Assembly (NCBI RefSeq): GCF_030145185.1
Contig: NZ_JAQYWB010000016.1
Location: 24,482 to 88,481 of the forward strand
DNA from: Desulfoluna sp.
Lineage (GTDB): Bacteria; Desulfobacterota; Desulfobacteria; Desulfobacterales; Desulfolunaceae
DNA: 64,000 nucleotides
Reading direction: 5' to 3'
Part shown: piece by piece, positions 45,158 through 52,219 of the stretch
Layout: each line of letters starts with the position of its first letter
Position numbering within the stretch: the first letter of the stretch is position 1
Program-made: the position numbers and the translations under genes
The notes under the pieces: model-generated
Told to the model about the DNA's origin: nothing
The model's input: only the letters and a program-made list of their open reading frames with translations
Databases searched by the model: none

Positions 45158-45771
45158 TTAAGATGCATGGAATCTCCATCGGATACGGTCACACACCGGT
45201 GCTCAACGACTTTTCTCTGCACATGAAACCCGGCGAAGCGGTGTGCCTCTCCGGCCCTTCGGGCTCTGGAAAAAGCTCCCTGCTTCATCTGGCCGCCGAC
45301 CTCATCAAACCCGCAAAAGGCACCTGCCACGTAGCCACCGACAAGATTGGCTACGCCTTTCAGGAGCCCCCCCTGCTCCCCTGGATGACGATCAGGGAAA
45401 ATCTTCTGTTTATTGCCGGTCGCGGGGACATGGTCCACGCAGGAGAGATTCCCTTGGGTTGGCTGGAAAAAATGGGGCTGGGCGAGGCCGCAGGATGCAT
45501 GCCTGCAGAACTCAGTGGCGGGATGAAAAAACGGGCGGGGATCGCCTGTGCCCTTGCGGCACAGGCCGACTTGATTTTGTTAGATGAACCCTTTGCCGGC
45601 CTGGACCCGGCGTGGCAAACACGCGTGGCGGCGTGTGTCATGGACCACGTCACCTCCCTAGGCCTCACCCTGCTCATGGTCAGCCACCAGCTGGAGCCCC
45701 TGGACGGGTTCGGGCTGCGCACGGTTAGCGTGCCAGAAGCAAAAGAGCCGTTGATGCGCCACGCTGTTTAA
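45154..45771 (+). CDS. ABC transporter ATP-binding protein, SsuB-like
   Basis: 205 residues, somewhat short for SsuB. Walker A GPSGSGKSS (about 33-41), Q-loop AFQEPPLLPWMT, signature LSGGMKKRAGIA, Walker B LILLDEPFAGLD, His in VSHQ. The AFQEPPLLPW motif is typical of the nitrate/sulfonate/taurine group. Third gene of the operon, coupled to the permease by an ATGA overlap; its stop codon lies inside a family B end sequence. Confidence 0.88.
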   Translation: MIKMHGISIGYGHTPVLNDFSLHMKPGEAVCLSGPSGSGKSSLLHLAADLIKPAKGTCHVATDKIGYAFQEPPLLPWMTIRENLLFIAGRGDMVHAGEIPLGWLEKMGLGEAAGCMPAELSGGMKKRAGIACALAAQADLILLDEPFAGLDPAWQTRVAACVMDHVTSLGLTLLMVSHQLEPLDGFGLRTVSVPEAKEPLMRHAV

Positions 45772-45790
45772 CCCGGAGATTTCACGAGCC
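45768..45790 (+). repeat. Single end of family B repeat over the ATPase stop codon
   Basis: TTTAACCCGGAGATTTCACG-AGC; the TAA stop of the ATPase gene (45769-45771) is the TAA of the repeat end. No second end is visible within 150 bases. Confidence 0.5.
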
Positions 45791-45847
45791 TCTTGCCTGT
45801 TGTAAGGGATAGGTTTTGCAGAATCAGACCCAACAACCTCATAAGGA

Positions 45848-46897
45848 TCAGGACGTCACCAACCGGCTGTGCCTCACATAATCCCCGGGGTTCACGCCAA
45901 AAACAGTGCGATAGGCCCTGATAAAGTGGCTGACATTGGCATACCCCACCCCGTAGGCGGCTTCACTGACATTTTTCCCGCCCCCTTCCAGCCAGGTGCG
46001 GGCCACCTCCATTTTATGGCGCCTCAGGTAGTCAAAGATGGTGGTGCCATAAACGCTTCGGAATCCTGCCTTGAGCTTGGTTTCGTTAATTCCTGTCTGG
46101 CGTGCAAGCATGGCAATGGTGGGTGGGTTTTTCAAATCCGAGACCAGGCAATCCCGAGCGTCATGGATCCTGTCGGTGTCCCGCCGGGTAAGCCCTCGGG
46201 GGGCAACCTCTGGGGACGACGCCAGGGCGTTTACCTGCAGAGCAAGAAGCTCAAGGGCTTTGCTCTCCAAAAAGAGGTCCCGACACCCCCCGGCAAACGG
46301 GCAGGTCAGGATTTGGTGGCAGACTGACTGCATGGCCGGGCAAAGGGTTTCTTTAAGAGTAAACTTGTCCCTGAGCCGGCCCTCGGAGGTAGGGCGAAGC
46401 CGGGGGGGGAAACCCGCAGTCCCCTCCCCCGCCAGGGTGAAAAGGAGCACCGGGTCCACAGAGAGCCCCACGATGCAGATCTCTGCATCTCCCACCGACA
46501 GGCAACGCCCCGAAGTGTCCGGGGCATAGCTAGCGTTCATGGTACCGGCACCGCTTTGATGTACCGATGGGCCCGGACCCAGGCCTACCATCCGGCACTC
46601 CCCGGATCCGCTGAGCCAGTATTCAAAATCGATGGGGGCTCCCATGATTTCAAAATCCAACACCAACGGCCGGCTTATACAGAAATGGCCCACCGTAATA
46701 TAAAGCCCACGGCGGATAGGAATCACCTCATAGCGGGCGGAATCTCCCGGAAGCCCGGCAAAGGTACTTGTCACCTCTCCATAGGGAGACGTCTTGGACG
46801 TTTTTCGGTAATCACTGTAAAAAAAAGCCGCGCCGTCGCCTGGTCTCTCCTGGAGCATGTCTCGTTCCATGGGGGGTCTCATCTGTTTAAAGGACAT
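45848..46897 (-). CDS. AraC-family transcriptional regulator, PchR-like
   Basis: 349 residues. The C-terminal 100 hold two helix-turn-helix units (PPTIAMLARQTGINETKLKA-GFRSVYGTTIFDYLRR, then VSEAAYGVGYANVSHFIRAY). KAGFRSVYGTTIFDYLR is typical of PchR-type regulators, which sense ferric siderophores or related ligands. The N-terminal 230 residues are the presumed sensor. The start at 46897 has no clear ribosome site; ATGs at 46870 and 46858 are alternatives. It is 37 bases downstream of the methyltransferase gene, likely one transcript, and convergent with the ABC importer. Confidence 0.85.
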   Translation of the reverse strand: MSFKQMRPPMERDMLQERPGDGAAFFYSDYRKTSKTSPYGEVTSTFAGLPGDSARYEVIPIRRGLYITVGHFCISRPLVLDFEIMGAPIDFEYWLSGSGECRMVGLGPGPSVHQSGAGTMNASYAPDTSGRCLSVGDAEICIVGLSVDPVLLFTLAGEGTAGFPPRLRPTSEGRLRDKFTLKETLCPAMQSVCHQILTCPFAGGCRDLFLESKALELLALQVNALASSPEVAPRGLTRRDTDRIHDARDCLVSDLKNPPTIAMLARQTGINETKLKAGFRSVYGTTIFDYLRRHKMEVARTWLEGGGKNVSEAAYGVGYANVSHFIRAYRTVFGVNPGDYVRHSRLVTS

Positions 46898-46934
46898 CCA
46901 TCGGCATCGTGGGGGACGTGAAGAGGCACCGCAG

Positions 46935-47960
46935 CTATGATGCTGCCACGCGTGCGGCGAAATCCAAGGTGTTGTCGTAGGACCCGTCTTCGGGTTTTCT
47001 CACGGTAAAATCACAAAAACCGGCTTGCGTCAGCGCCTCGGTAAGCCGAGCCTCAGAAATGGCGTGGGTGGGGTACCCCCCGAGACGGGTCATGTACTCC
47101 ATCATCAACTGGCTCTTGAGGTCCTCCCCGCTCACATCCAGGGTCATGTGCCTGGAGACGAATACCCCGCCTGGGTTCAGGGCAACACGAACACGCTTCA
47201 GGAAATCAACGAGGCGATGATCAAGGCTCCACTCGTAGAGATAGTTGGAAACAAACACCAGGTCATACCCCGTCCCAAAGTCCCCACCTGCCCCCAGATC
47301 GACACCGCGGGCCTCAAGGCGTCCCTCGTATCCCGCCTTTGCAATATACGATCCGGCGGCTTCGGCCACCTCCGGCAGATCGCACACAACCGCTGAAAGG
47401 TCAGGATGACGATCCAGGATACCCATGGAAAAATACCCGAAGCTACCCGCGATATCGCACATGCGACGCATGGAAGAAAATTCAGGTAAGGATGAGACAA
47501 AGGCTGCTGCGCTTTGTACCTTGCCCCCTCGTCCTCCCTGTAACATCGTCTCCATCATCTCCTCGTTGGCCCACAGCGTCTCATCGTGAACGGGCCCACC
47601 CTGGGTCATAATCTCTCGCGCGTTGCCAAGGAGGGTGGACATCTTGTCCATGGACTTCAGGACCCTTCCCTGAAAGGCCGGAGAAGACGAGACGAAAAAC
47701 TCTCGGGCGACGGGGTTCAAAGAATAATGTCCCGCCTTCGCGGCAAGATACCCCCCTTCGCGAAGAATCTCCAGCAACGACTGAGTCATGGAGGAGTCGG
47801 TGCCCAGCTCACGGGCAAGGCGATCCGTCCCCATGGGCTCTGCGGCCAGGGTATCAAACAGGTTCAGGTCAACGGCCGTGCCAATAATCTGAGGCATTTT
47901 TGCGGTAAACAGCATGTTGCACGTGTCTTTAAAATCAACGGTAAGTTCCGGAAAATTCAT
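46935..47960 (-). CDS. SAM-dependent O-methyltransferase-like protein
   Basis: 341 residues from the ATG at 47960 (AAGGA seven bases upstream; the TTG at 47981 is rejected). N-terminal winged-helix dimerisation region (IGTAVDLNLFDTLAAEPMGT, LARELGTDSSMTQSLLEILR) and C-terminal Rossmann part, the plan of hydroxyindole/caffeate-type O-methyltransferases. Motif I is altered: MCDIAGSFGYFSMGIL instead of DxGGGxG. Motif near NPGGVFVSRHMTLD is conserved. Located between decayed feo genes and a PchR-like regulator; a role in a metallophore or quinone-like small molecule is conceivable but not shown. Confidence 0.75.
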   Translation of the reverse strand: MNFPELTVDFKDTCNMLFTAKMPQIIGTAVDLNLFDTLAAEPMGTDRLARELGTDSSMTQSLLEILREGGYLAAKAGHYSLNPVAREFFVSSSPAFQGRVLKSMDKMSTLLGNAREIMTQGGPVHDETLWANEEMMETMLQGGRGGKVQSAAAFVSSLPEFSSMRRMCDIAGSFGYFSMGILDRHPDLSAVVCDLPEVAEAAGSYIAKAGYEGRLEARGVDLGAGGDFGTGYDLVFVSNYLYEWSLDHRLVDFLKRVRVALNPGGVFVSRHMTLDVSGEDLKSQLMMEYMTRLGGYPTHAISEARLTEALTQAGFCDFTVRKPEDGSYDNTLDFAARVAAS

Positions 47961-48008
47961 AAGTTGTTCCTTATCAGTCAAGAAAACGTATCGGTTATAT
48001 TGCTGGCT

Positions 48009-48037
48009 ATGCTACGAAGACCCTAAAGGCATGTCAA
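48009..48037 (-). promoter_or_regulatory. Promoter of the methyltransferase-AraC unit
   Basis: On the minus strand TTGACA (48037-48032), 17-base spacer, TAGCAT (48014-48009), about 50 bases before the methyltransferase start. An AAAAAGTTAGGATTGCC motif lies just upstream of it. Confidence 0.5.
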
Positions 48038-48062
48038 GATGTTTTTGGCAATCCTAACTTTT

Positions 48063-49274
48063 TCAGCTTTTCATCACTGCATAATCATCATAAAATCTCT
48101 GCACCTCAGCCACTTCGCCAGGGCACAGAATCATTCCGGACTCAAAACAGAAGAAGCCCCACGCGGTAGGCCAGCATCCCCCAGACAAAGGAGAGAAGGG
48201 TGTAATAGGCCACCGTTCCCGCCGTCCACTTGATGGACTTGGTTTCAAAATAGATGACGCCCACGGTGGAGTAACATGGGATGGAAAACAAAATGGCAAA
48301 GAGAAAGGCCAAATCAGAGACGACAGGAAAATAGTCAAAAACCGTTGTCGCGACGAGTCGATGACACGGGTCCCCATCACCGCGGCGATATTGCAGCCAA
48401 ACCCCATGAACAGAGGCATAAAGGACTTGCCATGGAGCCCGATGCGGTTCATGAGGACATCCGCGACATAGGCCATTCTCGGCAGATACCCGACATCCTC
48501 AAGGATCCCGATCAACACCAGGATTCCAAACACGAAGGAGGACATGCAGTCACGGACAGCACTCCACCGGTCCGCCCCCATGGCCTTCTCCACCAAACCG
48601 CTCAGCTTCGCATCCTGCTCTAAGAGCTTAAGCACCACCCAGTCCGGATGGTACCCGTCGGGCAGGTGATCCGCCACCTGCCCCTTTACCTCGTCGAAGG
48701 TATCCTGAAGCGCCCCGTCGATGCCCCAGGTCCCGGTTTCCATGGTGTCCCCCCGGGTGCTGCCCACTTCGATGGCTTCGATCAAATCGGCAACCCCCTC
48801 CTGTCGGGACGCTGTCATGGGAACCACACGAACCCCCAGGGCCGCCTCCATGTGTCCGACATCGATTCGTTTCCCCTGGGCTTCGGCCACATCCATCATG
48901 TTCAAGGCGATGAGCACCGGCACGTGCATGGACATAACCTCGGCCGCCATATAAAAGGAGCGTTCCAGCTGAGAGGCATCCACCACAACCACGATAAGGT
49001 CCGGTCGCTGCTCCACAATAAACTCCCGGGCGATCAGCTCTTCCTGGGAGTTCGCAGAGAGGCTGTAGGTCCCCGGCAGGTCCACCACGTTATACACGGC
49101 GTCGTCTGTCTCAAAAATGCCGCTCTTTTTTTCCACGGTCTTGCCCGGCCAGTTCCCCACGTGCTGGCTGGAGCCGGTGAGGGTATTGAACAACGTGGAT
49201 TTTCCCGTGTTGGGCTGTCCCGCCACGGCAACGGTGAAAACCGGCTCTTGCACAGCTGCTGCTATATTCGACAT
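48063..49274 (-). pseudogene. feoB: Decayed ferrous iron transporter FeoB: two deletions and a frameshift
   Basis: The N-terminal G domain is intact: G1 GQPNTGKST (19-27), G3 DLPGTYSLS, G4 NMMD. After VEKAMGADRWSAVRDC (about residue 238) the sequence jumps directly to FVFGILVLIGILEDVGYLPR, skipping the first membrane spans, continues through GLHGKSFMPLFMGFGCNIAA, then loses frame near 48340-48360. The true C-terminus is readable in the +1 frame: FAILFSIPCYSTVGVIYFET-KSIKWTAGTVAYYTL, ending at a TGA at 48142-48144, with about 200 residues of core missing between the two parts. The open frame to 48063 is out of frame. Intact FeoB is about 700 residues; here 403 codons remain. It overlaps feoA by 13 bases. 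Assembly error is possible but two independent deletions argue for decay. Confidence 0.8.
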
Positions 49275-49522
49275 AACGTTGGCTCTTTCCCTACTATGAT
49301 TTTTCGCGCTTCACCGCGACCGATAGCAACCTGGGTGTCCCGCAGGTAAACAATGAGCGGCCCCACCTTGTAATTCTGGAGGACAACCACCAGGGCACCC
49401 GGCGTAAAACCGATACCGGTGGCCCTGCTGATAAAATGCCGCCCCCCGTTCAACTTTTTGATGCATACCCGATGGCCGGTCCCGGTTCGGTCCAACGAAA
49501 GTTCCTGACTCTTTTGTTTCAT
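49262..49522 (-). CDS. feoA: FeoA-like protein (SH3-like, iron transport accessory)
   Basis: 86 residues from the ATG at 49522 (AAGGGG upstream); the frame stays open to 49600 without a site. LSLDRTGTGHRVCIKKLNGG followed by RATGIGFTPGALVVVLQNYK and VAIGRGEARKIIV fits FeoA domains. Its end overlaps the feoB start by 13 bases. Since feoB appears inactive, this gene may be an orphan on the way to loss or may serve a second feoB elsewhere in the genome. Confidence 0.85.
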   Translation of the reverse strand: MKQKSQELSLDRTGTGHRVCIKKLNGGRHFISRATGIGFTPGALVVVLQNYKVGPLIVYLRDTQVAIGRGEARKIIVGKEPTLCRI

Positions 49523-49620
49523 CTTCAAACCCCTTCCTGCAACTCGGGTTGCCTCTGAAATGCTGAACATAAAATACCTCGTCCAGAAGGTTTTTCCCAT
49601 ACTCTCCTCCGTCTCATACC

Positions 49621-49772
49621 TTAGCCCGGATATTTCATGAGAAAGCGATAGACTTAGGGAATATGCAGTTATTGTAATATTTTATTGTGGAAAATTCAGT
49701 TATTTCAAAAATACAAAATGCAATTCACGGTTATCTGTTCGCTTTTCTCACCCTTCGGGCGAGCCGGGTTAG
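49621..49772 (+). mobile_element. MITE-like element, family B, most complete copy
   Basis: TTAGCCCGGATATTTCATGA-GAAA at the left and TTTTCTCACCCTTCGGGCGA-GCCGGGTTAGG at the right: outer CCTAACCCGG/cttagcccgg and inner TGAGAAA/TTTCTCA are inverted. The A/T-rich interior (GTGGAAAATTCAGTTATTTC, TACAAAATGCAATTCACG) matches the copy at 42812. About 152 bases, non-coding. Confidence 0.65.
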
Positions 49773-50198
49773 GGAAGCGTTCATATGGGTGTCGGGGTCC
49801 TGTTTAACCTTGTTGTACTCATCGCAATACGTTTTCCCGACAAAGGAGACGCCCCTCCTTCACACCACACGAAATCTTTTTCGTTCAGACAAATTCATTA
49901 CGGAATCTCAACACGCATCACAAGCCCTATGACGGTTTCTTGCTTTCCGGGCTATTCAAATGTCGGATGGGGGCATGCCATGACCCTGGATGGGCTCTAA
50001 AACCACGCCATGAAACGCCACCGGCCAGGGCCGAAGCCTTGGGTCCAATACCCCCATAAGACGTTTTGATACCCCAAAACGACATATCATGGGGCCGCGT
50101 ATTGACGGGCATTTTTAAGACCTGTTAAGACTTTTTCTGGATCGATTTTTTGTCTTCCCTAACTTTCTTTTGATCGCAAAATAAATCAAGGTAGCCGG
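49773..50198. other. Intergenic region upstream of the LolA-like operon
   Basis: 426 bases between a family B element and the LolA-like gene. Two overlapping short frames here have no ribosome site or family character. CCCCATAAGACGTTTTG and CAAAACGACATATCATGGGG near 50050-50095 form an imperfect inverted repeat that could be a terminator or operator. Nothing else recognised. Confidence 0.35.
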
Positions 50199-51002
50199 AT
50201 GAACAGACTCAGCGCCAGACAACTCACGATCGCTCTCAGCATTCTCCTTATCGGTATCCTCCTCCCCTTGTCCTGGGTGCATGCCGACGACATGTCCGGA
50301 CGGGACATCATGGTGAGGGTGAACGACCGCCCCGATGGGGACGACCGCATCGCCGAACTCTCCATGGTCCTGATTAACCGGAGGGGACGAGAACGTGTTC
50401 GTCAGGTGATCTCCTGGCGAAAAGATGATGGCAAAGACGCCCGAAAACTCATGCGTTTTAAAAAACCTGCAGATGTAGCGGGCACCGCCTTTTTAAGCTG
50501 GGATTACGATGACCCGGACAAGGACGACGACCGGTGGCTCTACATGCCCGCCTTACGAAATACGCGGCGTATCAGCGGTGACGCCACCAACGACTACTTT
50601 ATGGGCACCGACTTCACCTACGACGACATGGGGGACAGGAATGTGGACGAAGACACCCACCGCCTCCTGCGGGAAGAGTCACTCGGGAAGACTCCCTGCT
50701 GGGTGGTGGAATCCGTACCTGTGGATCCCACCGACATGTACACCAAAAAAATCAACTGGATCGACACGGAGAAATACCTGCCCTTAAAAACCGACTACTA
50801 CGACAAAGACGGGCATTTAAAAACCTACGCCGTCGACACCGTTAAGAACATCGAGGGGATCTGGACCGTCACGGCCATGCACATGGAAAACCACGTGGAA
50901 CACCACAAGACCCTCATGACCTTTCGTGAGGTGCGCTATGACACCGGATTGAAAGAGAGCCAATTCAAGGTCAACGCTCTGTCCAGGGGGCTGCGTCGAT
51001 GA
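50199..51002 (+). CDS. LolA-like outer-membrane lipoprotein-sorting protein
   Basis: 267 residues. Signal peptide (hydrophobic 10-26, cleavage near VHADDM). The mature protein follows the LolA-like beta-half-barrel pattern of the outer-membrane lipoprotein-sorting family: MVLINRRGRERVRQVISWRK, FLSWDYDDPDKDDDRWLYMP, GTDFTYDDMGDRNVDED. Such proteins occur with RND (MMPL-like) transporters and barrels, and are thought to ferry lipids across the periplasm. Start supported by AAGG upstream. The stop overlaps the next gene by four bases. Confidence 0.85.
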   Translation: MNRLSARQLTIALSILLIGILLPLSWVHADDMSGRDIMVRVNDRPDGDDRIAELSMVLINRRGRERVRQVISWRKDDGKDARKLMRFKKPADVAGTAFLSWDYDDPDKDDDRWLYMPALRNTRRISGDATNDYFMGTDFTYDDMGDRNVDEDTHRLLREESLGKTPCWVVESVPVDPTDMYTKKINWIDTEKYLPLKTDYYDKDGHLKTYAVDTVKNIEGIWTVTAMHMENHVEHHKTLMTFREVRYDTGLKESQFKVNALSRGLRR

Positions 51003-52198
51003 AGGTGTTCCCTCTGGCCGTTGCCGCATGCGTGATAGGCCTGGCCGCGGTACCCTCAGGAGCAGGGCCCCTGCCCTTTGCCGGGTACTTAGAAACCCGC
51101 CATGCCGTCCAGGTGAAATCCCCCCGCGAATTCCTCGCCTCGGAGACGAGGCTGAGGCTGGAGGCTTTAGGCAGCCGGGACGAGGCCTCCTTTTTTGCCT
51201 CGGTGAACGCCTCGGAAAACCACCTCGGCGAGGCGTCTTCTGAGGTCCGGCTCCATGAGGGGTATCTGGATTATGCGGGAGACGGCTGGGATGTGCGAGC
51301 AGGCAGGCAGATCATCATCTGGGGCAACGCAGACGGCCTCCAGGTGACCGATGTCCTCTGCCCCTCTGACATCACCGAGTACGCCACCCGGGATTTGGAT
51401 GAGATCCGCATGCCCATAGACGCCGTGAACCTCCGGTACACAGGCTCGGGCGACCTGACCGTTGAAACCGTCCTTATTCCCTTTTTCCAGCCAGCGAAGC
51501 TCCCCGAAACGGACAGCCCATGGCGCGTGGCTACAGGTCCCAAACCCACCCCCACCGAGCCGGACAAAACGCTCGAAAATGGCGAAGTGGGGGTTCGGGC
51601 GAGCTGGTTCCTTCCCGGGGTAGACCTCACCTTCTCCTGGGCTCGGCTCTGGAACGACCTGACCGCTCAAATCGCCCCAGGCACCGACCCCGACCCCTTC
51701 GGCTACCGGCGCACCTCCTTTGCGGGCATGACGGCCTCGGTCCCCTTAGGCTCCCTGGTGATCCGGGGAGAGGCGGCCTGGTTCTCCGACGGCTCGTTCC
51801 CCGCCGCAGAGCAAGGAACACCGGATGTAGAAAAGCCGCTTATTAAAGCCCTTGCAGGCTGCGACTGGTACCCAGGGGAGAACTGGACGTTTAGCGTTCA
51901 GGCCTTAGGAGAGCACATCGTCGGACACAACGGAGACACCCTCCAAGACGAAACCAGAGGCCTTCTCACCCTGCGGGTCGCCAAAAAGCTCTTCCGAGAA
52001 AAACTGGAGCTCTCCAACATGGGTTACCTCACCCTCAATGATCAGGACCTCTTCAACCGCTTCGAAGCGGACTATGAAATCACGGACGGCTTCCACGCCA
52101 TGGCCGGGTCAGACCTCTTTGCAGGCACCCGGAGCGGCATGTATGGCCGCTACAAAGACAACACCCAGGTCTGGGTGAAAGCCAAGTACAGTTTTTAA
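50999..52198 (+). CDS. DUF1302-like outer-membrane beta-barrel protein
   Basis: 399 residues with a signal peptide (hydrophobic 5-20, cleavage near SGAGPL) and alternating amphipathic strands ending in Phe (NTQVWVKAKYSF), as expected for a barrel. Sequence such as GDGWDVRAGRQIIIWGNADG-LQVTDVLCPSD matches DUF1302-type proteins (RxGRQxIxWG). Starts on the ATGA ending the LolA-like gene, followed by the RND gene after 21 bases. Likely the outer-membrane end of the lipid-trafficking route. Confidence 0.75.
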   Translation: MKVFPLAVAACVIGLAAVPSGAGPLPFAGYLETRHAVQVKSPREFLASETRLRLEALGSRDEASFFASVNASENHLGEASSEVRLHEGYLDYAGDGWDVRAGRQIIIWGNADGLQVTDVLCPSDITEYATRDLDEIRMPIDAVNLRYTGSGDLTVETVLIPFFQPAKLPETDSPWRVATGPKPTPTEPDKTLENGEVGVRASWFLPGVDLTFSWARLWNDLTAQIAPGTDPDPFGYRRTSFAGMTASVPLGSLVIRGEAAWFSDGSFPAAEQGTPDVEKPLIKALAGCDWYPGENWTFSVQALGEHIVGHNGDTLQDETRGLLTLRVAKKLFREKLELSNMGYLTLNDQDLFNRFEADYEITDGFHAMAGSDLFAGTRSGMYGRYKDNTQVWVKAKYSF

Positions 52199-52219
52199 AA
52201 AATCTCAGGAGACTATGCC

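Noticed and set aside
48063..49274. Functional short FeoB variant
   Set aside because: The correct C-terminal FeoB sequence is present in another frame up to 48142, which shows frameshift decay rather than a natural short form.
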